A DNA stretch of 64,000 nucleotides from Brachypterus glaber (Eukaryota; Arthropoda; Insecta; Coleoptera; Kateretidae). Of this stretch, positions 41,253 to 51,790 are shown piece after piece. The notes under the pieces are model-generated. The model saw nothing but the letters and a program-made list of their open reading frames with translations, did not search any database and was not told where the DNA came from. Position 1 is the stretch's first letter, and the number at the start of each line of letters is the position of its first letter. Location: positions 7,553,916-7,617,915 of the forward strand of contig OY294045.1 of NCBI GenBank assembly GCA_958510825.1. The letters are read 5' to 3'. The position numbers and the translations under genes are program-made.

Positions 41253-42265
41253 ACGAAGGAGAAATGTTATCCAGAGCTTACAACGAGTAAATCCATTGCA
41301 AACACTGATGCAAACAGCTGCGGACTGGACCGCCCCCCCTCCATGCTACGGACACCTTGCTATAAACTTGTTATTTATAATTATTTTTATTAGTTGTCTA
41401 AGTGCGGGACCTTGTGTATTAAGTATATTAAAAGTGCCTGTTGGTGGTTTCCAAGCAAAAAGCCCGCATTGAAAAGGAATTACCCCTTTAAGAGGGCTAA
41501 AAAATAAAAAATTCAAAATATTTAAAAAACACATTTTTCTGTAATATAAAACATAAAAAACACGTAAAGGGGTATCACCCTTGGATTTGATGAAAATCCA
41601 CCCCCAAAAAGAGGGTTAAACTACCCCCAAGCACCAAAAAAAAAGTAGTAAGTCATGAAGTATCTCAAAAAAAATCGAGCTAAAGGGATCCAGTCAGTTA
41701 TGTTTAATAAAATGTGAGAAAGTTTGGTATAACAATACAAGTACCCCTAGTTAACCCTTTGTTTAAGGGGATGTTTAGTTTCTAGAACAATATATCTACC
41801 TTTTTGGACAAGTTCATGACCAGACAAAAATTTTGAGCACGTATACGTTACATTTTATTAATTGCAGTCGAAGTTACAGATGTTTGAAAAAGAGGCTAAA
41901 AGACCTCTTTTTTTGCGGTCACTCTTTAGATGTAGAAAGTCAGCTGATTTTACCAAAATTTTAAAAGTAGGCATTTTCAAGTGCATAAGTATACCTAACG
42001 ATAAGCATGTACATGTACATGTAATTGATGTGATATGTACCTAGTTTTTATATGCACATACAAGTAATATGTGAATTTAAAATAAAATGCCTAAAATTTG
42101 TTGTTATAAATCGAACAACTGTACTCATTTGTTGTTGTATTCTATGCAATATGTAGTGGTGGCGTATATACAACTATTTATTGTTGTATTCTATAACCTA
42201 ATTACGCTATTGAATACGATAGTGTTCTATCAGTGTAGAAATTCAATACGTCCTCTTTTTATTGT
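41253..42265. other. Spacer, nothing firmly recognised
   Basis: AT-rich with several open but featureless short frames. CATGTACATGTACATGTA at 42006 is a small dinucleotide-like palindrome. TTGTTGTATTCTATGCAATA (42129) and TTGTTGTATTCTATAACCTA (42180) are a 51-bp spaced direct repeat. Confidence 0.3.
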
Positions 42266-42315
42266 TTAAAATTTGGATTATAGGTTTTAAGACAAAATTT
42301 GTTTAATAATTTTAG

Positions 42316-42357
42316 GCCGACGTTTCGAATATCTCCGCGACTTTCTTTCTCAGGGCT
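42316..42357 (-). ncRNA. Degenerate hammerhead-like motif
   Basis: Minus strand: GCC, CTGAGAAAG, a weak hairpin region, then TTCGAAACGTC and GGCC. The GAAACGTC box and the GCC/GGC stem I are in place, but the first box reads CTGAGAA instead of CTGANGA and stem II is unclear. Probably inactive. Confidence 0.35.
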
Positions 42358-42414
42358 TTTAATTATTATGTAGGCGCATAGCCAGAAGCTCTGGGCCTAA
42401 ATAGCCTGTTAATA

Positions 42415-42971
42415 GCTGAAAACGAAAGAACTTTTACCTCAAGAAGTTCAGACCAATGTTTATAAAGGTGTTCTCTTTTTGTTTGTTTATTTACTAACAG
42501 AAACGAGATACAGCTTTGTTGTGTAAAATGTAGATGTCGCTAGTCGACTTTCAGGCTACCTAGTAGCGATGTTGCGTAGTTTCCACTTTATCATGAATCA
42601 TTATACTTAAACTAAAAATGTAAAAAACTTTATTGTGTATACTATAATTATGTTTAATAATATAGTATATTTAAATCTATTAAAATTAAACTACTACTTC
42701 ATATAAAACTCATACAGAACTAATGTTTCTTAAAATTTACAATAAAATATCCAAAGTATATGTTTCCAATCGGCAACACTGTACCCCTGTCAGTCATTTT
42801 ATGACATTAGACTGTGAGTCTACACATTCTTTCTCTCTCTTTACGCGTACTAAGTGTAAACAATAGTCACTCCCCACCAGCCCCTCACCGTAGTTGGTTC
42901 ACGCTTCAAACAAAGCATACGGTAGATTTCATCATGTTTCTTCTTGAGGTAAAAGTTCTTTGCTGAAAACG
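42415..42971. mobile_element. 537-bp TIR element with perfect 22-bp TIRs and 10-bp target duplication (Mutator-like length)
   Basis: AAAGAACTTTTACCTCAAGA (then AG) at 42425 and its exact complement ending at 42961 are the termini. GCTGAAAACG flanks at 42415-42424 and 42962-42971. Duplications of 9-11 bp are usual for Mutator-like elements. No transposase frame; the interior includes a pyrimidine run TTCTTTCTCTCTCTTTACGC at 42829. The perfect inverted repeats suggest recent activity. Confidence 0.85.
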
Positions 42972-43379
42972 AAAACGAAAATAGCCAGCAAATACTTAAA
43001 ATATCTATAATCCGAATTTAAAAGTAGGTATAATAAATATTTATTATTCATTATAATTAAATATACATTGTTTTTGGCTTACATTGATATTACACGATTT
43101 TAACAAATTTATTATAAATGAATCAATTTAATTTCACATAAATGTAAAATGATAATTATTTTAATTATTTTCATTGTTAATTATTAAATATTTTAATTAA
43201 TTCTTGACGCAAACGTGCTTTAATTAAATTTCTGTTTAATATAATTTAACATAATAAAAAAAATATATAAAAAAAAATTATTTTTTCTTTTTTCGTAAAA
43301 CGAAAAGTAAATTGAAAAAAAAAATTTTGAAAATAATTGTTTCTACCCCATTTTACCACCTTACTACAATCCGATTTTT

Positions 43380-43905
43380 ACCAAAAACAATCCCAGCCCA
43401 ACCTATGGTCCAAATTTGAAGTCTTTAGCTCGAAGTGTTCTTGAGTTATCGTGGTCACAAATTTCCCGGACAGACAGGCAGACCGACAGGCAGACATACA
43501 GATTTTTTTTTGACAAAAATCATAATTTTTTGATATAAAGCGTTGAGAAACGTAAAAAAGCAATATTTTTAAAATAGCCGTTACTGAGATTTTGGCTTGT
43601 GTGCTTAAAGTTGAATTACCCTGAACACAGTGCCTTTGTATAAATTAAGTGAGCCCCCCGCGAGCTCAGAGGGGCGCTGACGAGTGGCGTGCCCGGGCGT
43701 TTTAATTTAGTAATCCTACAAATTTTCTGCCAGTTTTTTTCAGCCTGGGGTAAAACTTTTTTTTTCAGAGGTGAGGACCTTTTTTACGAAAAAAAAAATT
43801 GATTTTTTTTTATTTTTTTTTTCGTTTTTAATTTTAATGAACCTAGGCCTATAGGGGAAAGTATTATTTTGTTGGCAGCAGTATTTTTTTTTAGTCATCG
43901 ACGAA
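43380..43905. repeat. Repeat debris: GGACAGAC block and GAACCTAGG block
   Basis: 43435-43505 carries TGAGTTATCGTGGTCACAAA and GGACAGACAGGCAGACCGAC, related to 30217. 43835-43885 (GAACCTAGGCCTATAGGGGA) matches 32565-32600. Between them, 43650-43700 is GC-rich (GAGCCCCCCGCGAGCTCAGA) with no partner. Confidence 0.55.
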
Positions 43906-44247
43906 ATGTTTTAGTATACAAATTATTTTTCAAATAGTGACGCCAAACCAGAAGCTGGCTTCAGTGCGCCGAATGTCTAACGCCGGCCCTGCCTGAACAT
44001 ACATGATTCGTAAATATAATTATGTTAGTAATTTGACTGTAATGTGCAAGTAGGTACACAGTAAATTAACCAGAGGCCATTTGACACAAATAGTAAAATT
44101 TATACTACCGGTTATTGAATTTATAGGCTAAAATTACCATCAGTTAATTGGCTTTCAAGGGTCGCTAATGTACAGGTACGTTTTATTAATTATTACCATT
44201 ACCTGTACCAAACTGATCATTAACCGACTTCCAAAGGAGGAGGTTAT
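43906..44247. other. Spacer ending in the ACCGACTTCC(A) word
   Basis: No gene. TTAACCGACTTCCAAAGGAG followed by GAGGTTAT immediately precedes the MITE at 44248. ACCGACTT words also occur at 50245 and 50380, probably parts of a common insect repeat. Confidence 0.35.
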
Positions 44248-44940
44248 CAATGGAGCTCTCTACAACTAGAATTATGAAACAAAAGACGTCTACCCTATCT
44301 CTATCTCATTTGTGCTACACTTTCCAGCCAACCAAATAAATACTGTATTTGTTTTTCATACAACAAATACAATATTTATTTGGTTGGCCGGAAAGTGTAG
44401 CACTGAGCGGCACGAACGAACATAGCTAATGTGAATCTGTAGAATAAGATAATTCTACTAAAATTTAGATGGCGCCAGTAATTTCTTTAATAAAAATAAT
44501 ATAGTTACACTTTTATGGGAGAATTAGCTCAGCGGTATAAGGCATCGATATAGATTTGACACTGAGCTAATGATCGTGAGTTCAAACCTCACTGGCGCCG
44601 ATTGCCTTTTTCAGTTAATTAATAATTGAAATTTGGCGAAGGCGTACTCCCTAGATATATTGGTTCGAAAGTCAATTAAAGCCGGTGGTTCCCTCTACTA
44701 CTAGCCCACACAAGTCCTGGACTTGGGGGATGCTTAATATAGTAGAATAGTACGAGGTTAAAAACAAACATAAACATAAACATAAACTTTTCGCCCGGCC
44801 AAGTAAATATTGCATTTGTTCAACAAAGAACAAATACAGAATTTTTTTGGTTGGGTGGAAGTGGGAGTGTATGTATGTCTTCTATCCTTTTTGGGTAGAA
44901 CTTTTGTCCCTGTCTAATCTAACGGGAGAAATCGCCATTG
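44248..44940 (+). mobile_element. MITE family A, copy 3, split by a SINE
   Basis: Left end CAATGGAGCTCTCTACAACT, right end AACGGGAGAAATCGCCATTG. Both internal hairpins are present. The sequence from 44515 to 44785 is a SINE absent from copies 1 and 2. Confidence 0.88.
44515..44785 (+). mobile_element. tRNA-derived SINE, intact head
   Basis: Box A (TTAGCTCAGCGGTATAAGG) and box B (GAGTTCAAACCTC) of an internal pol III promoter are 40 bases apart, as in a tRNA gene. The body (ACTCCCTAGATATATTGG, CTACTAGCCCACACAAGTCC) and an ATAAAC-repeat tail follow. ACTTTT flanks it (44509-44514 and 44786-44791), and the uninterrupted target is in the MITE copy at 16330-16729. The tRNA-like fold is degenerate, so it is a SINE and not a tRNA gene. 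Confidence 0.9.
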
Positions 44941-45816
44941 ACAGCAGTCCAATACGTTAGGCAACTTAAATTTAGGTTTTCAATACCAACCCAAAAAGAA
45001 AATTCCCTAATAATATTATATTTGGATTTTATCACAGTGCAACAAAAAATGTGCATTATATGCAAAATTATTAAAGAATACATAAAACAGCTTATTAAAC
45101 ACAAAAACAAGTAAAAAATCTTTACACACAACGGGGTATTTATTATCAATGACTGTCAAATTAAGGAGTAGGTCATAAGTTCCCTAGGAAACTTTAGACC
45201 TACTGTACACATAGCTATGTAAAAATTAAAAAAAAAATTGTTTTTTACTTAAAAAAAAACAAATATCTTACCTTCATGTAATTTAAAATATAATCTAAAA
45301 TGTTATTTTTACCTAAAATATGCATAATTTTATTTTAAGACAATAATAATTATACTTTTATCTCTTTCTGTAGAACTTCTCTCTTTATCTAATCTAAATA
45401 GGCGGCAGTCCATTAAAAACATTATTTTTATTGCAATTTTAAAGAGCCGTAGCTCCCTTAGGACTCATTTCTGGACCAACCTTTATAGAAACTTTTTTTC
45501 ATATTTTTTAACGTAGAATCCCCTCCTTAATTTTTCGAAGTTATTTCTGAATAACCCTGTATAATTATTATGTATTAAGTCTTAATAAATAAGTTTAATT
45601 TACACTACAGAATGCTTTTTAACTTACTGGCTGTTACGTCAGAGTCGCATTCTCAGATTGACTCGAGTATAAATACGTATACGTTATACGTTATAAATAT
45701 TAAATACAGAATAAATTCTATGTACACAGAATATATTATACATTTTTTTTTATTACTAGCTTTAGAACATACCATTATTTATCATGTTTTCAGACTGTGA
45801 AATTAATTTTCTTTAC
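44941..45816. other. AT-rich spacer, nothing recognised
   Basis: No supported gene or repeat. 45460-45560 has words (GCTCCCTTAGGACTCATTTC) faintly like the arms of the next foldback. Confidence 0.35.
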
Positions 45817-46985
45817 CTACAGGGTGTATTTGAAATAGCGCAGGTGATTCTACATGATAAAATATGACAAAAAGTTCCTATAAACATATGTCTAAAAATG
45901 CGTCATAAGGGAGCTACTCCCCTTTGAAATTGGCTAAAAAAATCGGTTTTTATTTAATAACTCAGGAACCCTTTAAGATATGTTAACGAGGTTTTGCACG
46001 TGAATTAATCCTAATAAGGCCCATCTTTGTATGTCGTTTGCACGTACTTATTTAAACCAGGGGTGTGCGAAACGGGGGGACCTTATCAGTTTTTTGTCCC
46101 AAACTTTTTTCTGTGTAACTTTTTTGCAATTTTATTTTTGAAATATGATTCCTCAGGTCAAAATACATAAAAAAGGTACTCTTGTTGAATTACTGTAGGA
46201 TTAACCGTTTTCGAGAAAAGTTCATTTGAAGGTGAAATTTCACGGTTCGAGGACGAAAAATTAAATACTAAAATGTCGAAAACCAAAATTTTAATGATGC
46301 AATGTTATTCTACACCAAAAACTAAGAAAAAAAGTTTCCATACATGTAGGTCGAAAAAACGCTTTTAAAGCTACCATAGCCCTTTAAAAATGGTGCATAT
46401 TTAGGGGACCATAGCTCCATTAGGATTGATTTTTGGAAGTATCTGTATATGAGGTTTTTTTCTTAGTTTTTAATGTACATTCGCCCTGCATCATTAAAAT
46501 TTTGGTTTTCAACAGTTTAGTATTTAATTTTTCGTCCTCGAACCGTGAGATTTCACCTTCAAATTAACTTTTCTCGAAAACGGTTAATCCTACAGTATTA
46601 CAACAGGAGTACCTTTTTTATGTATTTTGACCTGAGGAATCATATTTCAAAAATAAAATTGCAAAAAAGTTACACAGAAAAAAGTTTGTGAAAAAAAACT
46701 GATAAGCCCCCCCCCCGTTTCGCACACCCCTGGTTGAAATAAGTACATGAAAATAACACACACAAACGGGCCTAGATAGGATTAGTTGACGTGCAAAACC
46801 TCGTTGTTATATCTTAAAGGGTTCCTGAGTTATTAAATAAAAACAGATTTTTTTAGCCACTTTCAAAGGGGCGTAGCTCCCTTATGACGCATTTTTAGAC
46901 ATATGTTTATAGGAACTTTTTGTCATATTTTATGATGTAGAATTATCTGTTAAAATTTCCGACGCTATTTCAAATACACCGTGTA
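45817..46985. mobile_element. Foldback element, 1.17 kb (ACAGGGTGTATTTGAAATAG ends)
   Basis: The left end GGGTGTATTTGAAATAGCG is mirrored by CGCTATTTCAAATACACC. Pairing continues for nearly 500 bases per arm, through AAGTTCCTATAAACATATG, GCGTCATAAGGGAGCTAC, GGGTGTGCGAAACGGGGG and TTTCACGGTTCGAGGACG and their complements. The centre is near 46400, where the pattern AGGGGACCATAGCTCC recurs. No transposase frame; it should form one of the longest RNA hairpins in the window if transcribed. Confidence 0.88.
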
Positions 46986-46986
46986 T

Positions 46987-47700
46987 AGCAATAATAATTT
47001 TTTCTCTCCTAGTAGGAGTAAATTTTATAATCATTGGATATCTGACACTTTAGATGTTTCAGTTCTTTGTGCAATTTTTACTAATTAAACCCAAGAAAAT
47101 TGCTTTAAATAACTTTTTATTTATTAAATATAATTAATTATAATTATTACCATTTAGTGCAATCAATAATTAGCTAAATATTATGAAAAATAATTATAAA
47201 AAACTAAATTTTTAAACGTCAGTTCAAAGTATTTATTTGAGCAAATGTCATTGATCAAGGCTACTTGATTTTTTTGAAAAATTCAAGAAATATAATTTCT
47301 GTTAATAATTTATTTTATCCAATACATACAGATAATAAGACACTTACCAGCTTTATTTTAAATAGATAAACTCTATAATAACCCCCGCGTGGCTTTTACT
47401 TTATTGAGTGGATAATTATTTATTTTACCCACTCAACTGTCACTTGTCAAATTATTTTCTTGTAAATGTCATTAAAATATTTAATAAAAATATGAATTCC
47501 TAAGCTATTTATTGGATAAAACCTTGTATAGCACTCATGGGTAAACCGATATTGCCCTCTCGAAAATTAACCTGCTTGGCTGACGCCTCGCAGGTTAATT
47601 TTCTCATGGGAAATATCTTACTTTACCCACTAGTACCATAAATAACTATTTTTATTTGAATTAAAATAGTTAATATAAATAATTTATTATTAACATTAAA
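46987..47700 (-). repeat. Dispersed repeat, minus copy (of 2326-2720), with nested insertion
   Basis: Reverse complement of 2326-2720, split at TTATTTTA|TCCAATACAT by the 333-bp hairpin element at 47318-47650. Confidence 0.82.
47318..47650 (-). mobile_element. 333-bp hairpin-bearing insertion, copy 2 (nested)
   Basis: Reverse complement of 10931-11260, keeping CCAATACATACAGATAATAA at one end and TAGTACCATAAATAACTAT at the other, with the dyad TTAACCTGCTTGG/CGCAGGTTAA in the middle. The empty site is the continuous copy at 2370. Confidence 0.85.
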
Positions 47701-48469
47701 AATTGACTAAAATAACTGTGTGGCTATAAAAATCCATAATATAAAGACATATAGATAAAGAATGTGTGCAATAAATCTGGCACCCGTGTGAAATGACCTT
47801 TGCACAATTTGGTATATATTTTCGATTTGCACTCTTTCAATAGATATATCATTTATTAGATAAATTTTACTGCGGTTAAATAAAATTTACCGGCGTCGCA
47901 CACAGGTAAAAAATTCCAAAAAAACGGAAAAAAAATCATGAAGCGTCGAAAGTTGAATATTTATAAACCTTATAGTGTCCTCTAAATGATGTATATACAT
48001 TTTTTTTTTTAATATTTGCGGTCTTGATTAAAAAATTAAATTTAAGTGGCATATCTTACACATATTTTTTTAGGGCTGTTTTTTAAATTTTAAAATATAG
48101 TACAAATATGGGGTATTAGATCATAGAAAGGTATTATCTCCATGTCCGGACCCGTCATGACGCTTCCGGACGCGTCAGGTAAAAAAATTTAAATTTTTGG
48201 AAAAAATTCAGATTTGATTTCTTTTGTATATTTTTAGGTTTAAAACAATGATATAACCTAAACAATAGAAAACTACTAAAATATTCAAATTTTTCAATTT
48301 TTTTTAAATTGCATTTTTTATTTTAGTTTTTTTTTAACAGGCTAATTTGAGGTTCAAAAAAAAAATTTTCTGTCAATTATGTAATTTTTTATACTGAATT
48401 TGAATCTGAATAAAAAACACCCTCATTCCATTTAAAAATTTTAAGTTACCCCCTCTCCCGCCTAAGGGT

Positions 48470-49549
48470 GTGGATGAAAAAGAATCTGCTTTGATAAAAA
48501 GGTGTCCCCCTTGGCAGTGGCTGAGGTCCTACCTTGCAGATAGAATGCAACAAGTTCAGATTACTGAAGATTTTATAAAATATTTGTCGTCTGTAAAATT
48601 TCTTGAGGTTGGGATACCTCAGGGTAGCATTCTGGGGCCCTTGCTGTTCATCATCTTTGTAAATGATCTACATGTGACCCTACGCAATACAAATCAAACC
48701 CTCACAAGTTTTGCTGATGATTCCAACTTTCTGGTAAAATCAAACAATATCCAATCTTTAATAAGTGAAACGGAATTGCTTATAAAAAATGTTAAAGATT
48801 GGCTTGAAAAAAATCAACTTATTTTAAATGAAGAAAAAACTAACTATATAATGTTCAAGTTACAAAACCAGCCAATTGGAACCATCAATATAAATATCAA
48901 TATAAATAATTCCGAGAAAACGTTGGAAAATAATGTAATGTTCTTGGGTATTCACTTAGATGAACATCTAAACTGGGATACGCATGTGGATCATTTGCAG
49001 AGAAAGTTGAATAAGGTGACATATTCCTTATTTGTGCTAAGGAGGTACCTAGATTTTGAAACGCTCAAGACCATTTACTTTTCTAACTTCCAAAGTCATT
49101 TGAGATACGGCATTATCTTCTGGGGTAAAACTAAGGAAATGGATTCGATACTTGTTTGCCAAAAACGAGCTATAAGGACAATATTAAATCTATCATACAG
49201 GGAAACTTGTAGGGGCGTTTTTAAATCAAACAGGTTACTTACGGCTGTGGGCTTGTACATATACGATGTAATTTTGTTCTCTCTTAAAAACCAATATTTA
49301 TTTAAGGAAGCGGCTTCAAAATCGCAAAGAATTTTGGACTATAATATTCCAAAACATAGATTAACTTCTTTTGAAAAGAGCTCGTACTACTCTTCTATGA
49401 AATTCTTTAATGACCTACCAAGCGAATTAAAGAATTTAAGTAAAAATTTAAGGATTTTTAAGAGAAATCTGTTTGATCACATTTGTGAGATTGAACCTTA
49501 TACAATAAGAGAATATGAAGATTTAAATCAGCAATTTAAGCACAATTAG
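48470..49549 (+). CDS. LINE family B reverse transcriptase, C-terminal part, open frame (5'-truncated)
   Basis: A 359-codon frame without breaks. The homologous part begins at about WLRSYLADR (from 48512), just after where catalytic motif A would be, so the fingers and the first catalytic Asp are missing. Present are PQGSILGPLLFIIFVNDL, the FADDS box (two catalytic Asp) at 48709-48723, a thumb region (MFLGIHLDEHLNWDTHVDHL) and the family C-terminus (RRYLDFETLK, YGIIFWGK, LNLSYRETCRG, FFNDLPSELK, EPYTIREYE). The first 14 codons are probably host sequence read through. It aligns with the relic at 19180-20166. Enzymatically dead by truncation, but the open frame implies a fairly recent insertion. 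Confidence 0.88.
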   Translation: MDEKESALIKRCPPWQWLRSYLADRMQQVQITEDFIKYLSSVKFLEVGIPQGSILGPLLFIIFVNDLHVTLRNTNQTLTSFADDSNFLVKSNNIQSLISETELLIKNVKDWLEKNQLILNEEKTNYIMFKLQNQPIGTININININNSEKTLENNVMFLGIHLDEHLNWDTHVDHLQRKLNKVTYSLFVLRRYLDFETLKTIYFSNFQSHLRYGIIFWGKTKEMDSILVCQKRAIRTILNLSYRETCRGVFKSNRLLTAVGLYIYDVILFSLKNQYLFKEAASKSQRILDYNIPKHRLTSFEKSSYYSSMKFFNDLPSELKNLSKNLRIFKRNLFDHICEIEPYTIREYEDLNQQFKHN

Positions 49550-49661
49550 ACTGTCTAATTTTTAATTATTTTATTTTTTTTTTCTTACTATTCCTGACAA
49601 TGTTTCTCTAAATATTTATTTTTTATGTGTAAGAAGTAGATTTTTTTTTGGAAATAAACGA

Positions 49662-49692
<31 letters not shown>
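49550..49692 (+). mobile_element. LINE family B 3' UTR with (TTA)n tail
   Basis: Ends GGAAATAAACGATATTATT with about 12 TTA units to 49692. AATAAA at 49653-49658. Same terminal architecture as 20253-20287. Confidence 0.8.
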
Positions 49693-50234
49693 GAAGCTTA
49701 ATACTAAATTTCAAAAAAATATCTTGTACGGTTTCTGAGATATCGAGTTTTAACCGTTTAAATGTTCCACCCGGTATGCAGTGTTCCACTTAAATTTAAT
49801 ATGTTAAGCAAGACCGCAAAAATTTCCAAAAAAATGTATAGACATCATTTAGAGGACATATAAGGTTTATAAATATTCAACTTTCGACGCTTCATGAATT
49901 TTTTCCGCTTTTTTGGTATTTTTTACCTGTGTGCGTCGGTTACACTGCACAATCAGTAAAATACATATATATTTTAATCAATACGAATTAATTCTATGCG
50001 GAATTTTTAAAATGAAAAATTTGATAACTTTTATTTGATTATATCTAAAAGCGCCACTTTTTTTATAATAAACCTGTACGAAAAGTTTAATTTTTCGCCG
50101 TAGGCCGCGAAAGTAAAATAGTCGATGTTGATTAGTTGAATGATATTAAAACTGTTGACATTTGAATTCTAACCTCAAAAATACAAATGTATTTATTCAT
50201 ATATTACAATCAAATAAATAAAAACTTTTCGCAA

Positions 50235-50645
50235 AAAAAATGAACCGACTTCTATGTCTATAAAAAGTAAAAAATAAAAAATACTTAAGTCGGTGCCAAT
50301 TTCACCATTCCCTAAATTCATTACTGACAATTATTTTTTTTTTATTTTTTATTATTGTTGCTGTGAAATTGGCACCGACTTAAGTTATAGTTTATTTCTG
50401 CAATGTAATACATAAGCATGGAGAGCCCCAAATAAGCTTTTGGCTTGTGTTAGGGGCTCTCTATTAATTTTGAAAAAAAATTGTTATTCAAATGACATTT
50501 TCTAAGTTTCGCCATAAATTTTCAAATTTGTTCTTCTGCTATCCACCTCCATGTCTACAGCTTCTTCTTTTCTTATTATTTTTTACTTTTTAGAGACATA
50601 GAAGTCGGTTCATTTTTTTTGCAAAAAGTTTTAATTTTTTACTTT
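50235..50645. repeat. Inverted repeat with ACCGACTT words, right arm interrupted
   Basis: 50240-50312 (GAACCGACTTCTATGTCTAT, TACTTAAGTCGGTGCCAATT) is mirrored by 50358-50385 plus 50573-50615. The right arm carries about 187 extra bases relative to the continuous copy at 32268. The extra piece has a clean hairpin, GAGAGCCCC/GGGGCTCTC, at 50421-50462. Confidence 0.7.
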
Positions 50646-51306
50646 TTAGAGACTCAGAACTTGTAGATTTGTAACGTCATCTAAGCTAAATTATAGTTGT
50701 CCTTGAATCACGGCAAGGTGCTGACGTCACAACGCACTCTTAGTGCATTGTGACGTCATTATCTTAAAGATAAATTTCTAAAAAATAAAAGTAATAGTTT
50801 TATTTCAGCGCCTAAGAGTCCAACCAACCTTATTTTAAACGAAATACTAAAGAAAATCTTATTAAACTTTAAGCGGGCACTCTATGTACTTTTCTAAATA
50901 TGTTTTTTTTGCTTTAAGTTAACCCCTTTCAATTTTTAGCTTAGTCCCTGATGTTTTTCGGTCATTTTTCCTTTGGGAAAAACTAAGATATTCCTCCACT
51001 TTGCGTTCATACGTTAAAGCTTTCGAAAAGTGCTGCGTTAGGATCGGCTGTAAATGATGGGAATTCCTCTAGTCGGACCCTGTCAATAAATTAGAAAATC
51101 ATATCGAAAAGTCCTGCTGCTAGTACCTTTTGCCCACTCAACCACGCCTTACAGAACAAAGAAGTCTGCAGGAGATATATACTTATTTTACAGAATGATA
51201 ATGTTGGACTTACACAGGCATACAAGTTTTGCGGATTGAGTTCTAATATTTGATTTTGGATAATTAGATTACGCTGATTATGATTAGTTTTTGTTTTTCA
51301 TAAACA
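50646..51306. other. Spacer, nothing firmly recognised
   Basis: ACGTCACAACGCACTCTTAG and ATTGTGACGTCATTATC at 50721-50765 form a small dyad. No gene. Confidence 0.35.
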
Positions 51307-51412
51307 TATAGTTATAGTGTAAAAACACAAAACATACACCAATACTGTTACACAGTATGTTTACTGTTAAAAAGTATTGGTGTATGTTTTGTGTTTTTAC
51401 ACTATAACTATA
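51307..51412. repeat. Perfect 40-bp inverted repeat, 26-base loop
   Basis: 51307-51346 (TATAGTTATAGTGTAAAAAC, then ACAAAACATACACCAATACT) is exactly complementary to 51373-51412. It would fold as a long perfect hairpin of pre-microRNA size or form a DNA cruciform. No second copy was seen in the window. Confidence 0.9.
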
Positions 51413-51730
51413 ACACTAGTGTTAAGAACTAAAAACACAAAAAAAACAACGGAACGATCCACTTCGTTCTGCAGACTGCAATCAAATGACAAAAGTTTAT
51501 TGTAGAATGGCTTTAGTTAAAAAATTACGTAACATTATCATATACGTCAGAAATACGATTGATATTTTTCGAGCGTATTTAGTTTTTTTATTATTACAAT
51601 AATAAAAAACTTTAGGAAGTTTGGGTATTGGCACCTCCCCAAAATGGGGCCCAGCTTGGACCGCCCAATCCGAGTTGATACGAGATATTCCCGTTTCGCC
51701 CCCGTTTGAAAACCCCCTAATAGCACAAAT

Positions 51731-51790
51731 GTTCTAAGAATATTCTTAGATATTTCTAAGAATATTCTTTCCTTCTTAGAATATTCTTAG
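51731..51790. repeat. Triplicated CTAAGAATATTCTTAG palindrome
   Basis: AGAATATTCT occurs at 51737-51746, 51759-51768 and 51778-51787, each within a longer palindrome. AGAATATTCT contains two abutting heat-shock-factor half-sites (nGAAn facing nTTCn), but the spacing between the copies is not the canonical 5-bp register. Confidence 0.5.

Larger units (their letters stand above)
42266..43022. mobile_element. TIR element (TTAAAATTTGGATTATAG ends) hosting a second transposon
   Basis: TTTAAAATTTGGATTATAG at 42265-42283 is mirrored by CTATAATCCGAATTTAAA at 43005-43022. Removing the nested element at 42425-42961 and one duplication leaves about 210 bp. It carries a hammerhead-like motif at 42316-42357 on the minus strand. 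Confidence 0.7.
47884..49942. mobile_element. Foldback element containing a truncated LINE
   Basis: 47884-48050 (CCGGCGTCGCACACAGGTAA, TCATGAAGCGTCGAAAGTTG, TATTTGCGGTCTTG) is mirrored by 49775-49942 (CAAGACCGCAAA, CAACTTTCGACGCTTCATGA, TTACCTGTGTGCGTCGG). The LINE family B fragment lies between the arms, so it either inserted into the foldback or is part of its acquired interior. Confidence 0.8.

Noticed and set aside
43725..43775. CAGTTTTTTTCAG and TTTTTTTTCAG acceptor-like strings
   Set aside because: They lie in repeat debris shared with other loci, and no donor follows directly.
44515..44600. Functional tRNA gene
   Set aside because: The promoter boxes are good, but the acceptor and anticodon arms do not fold properly, and a SINE body, tail and target duplication are present.
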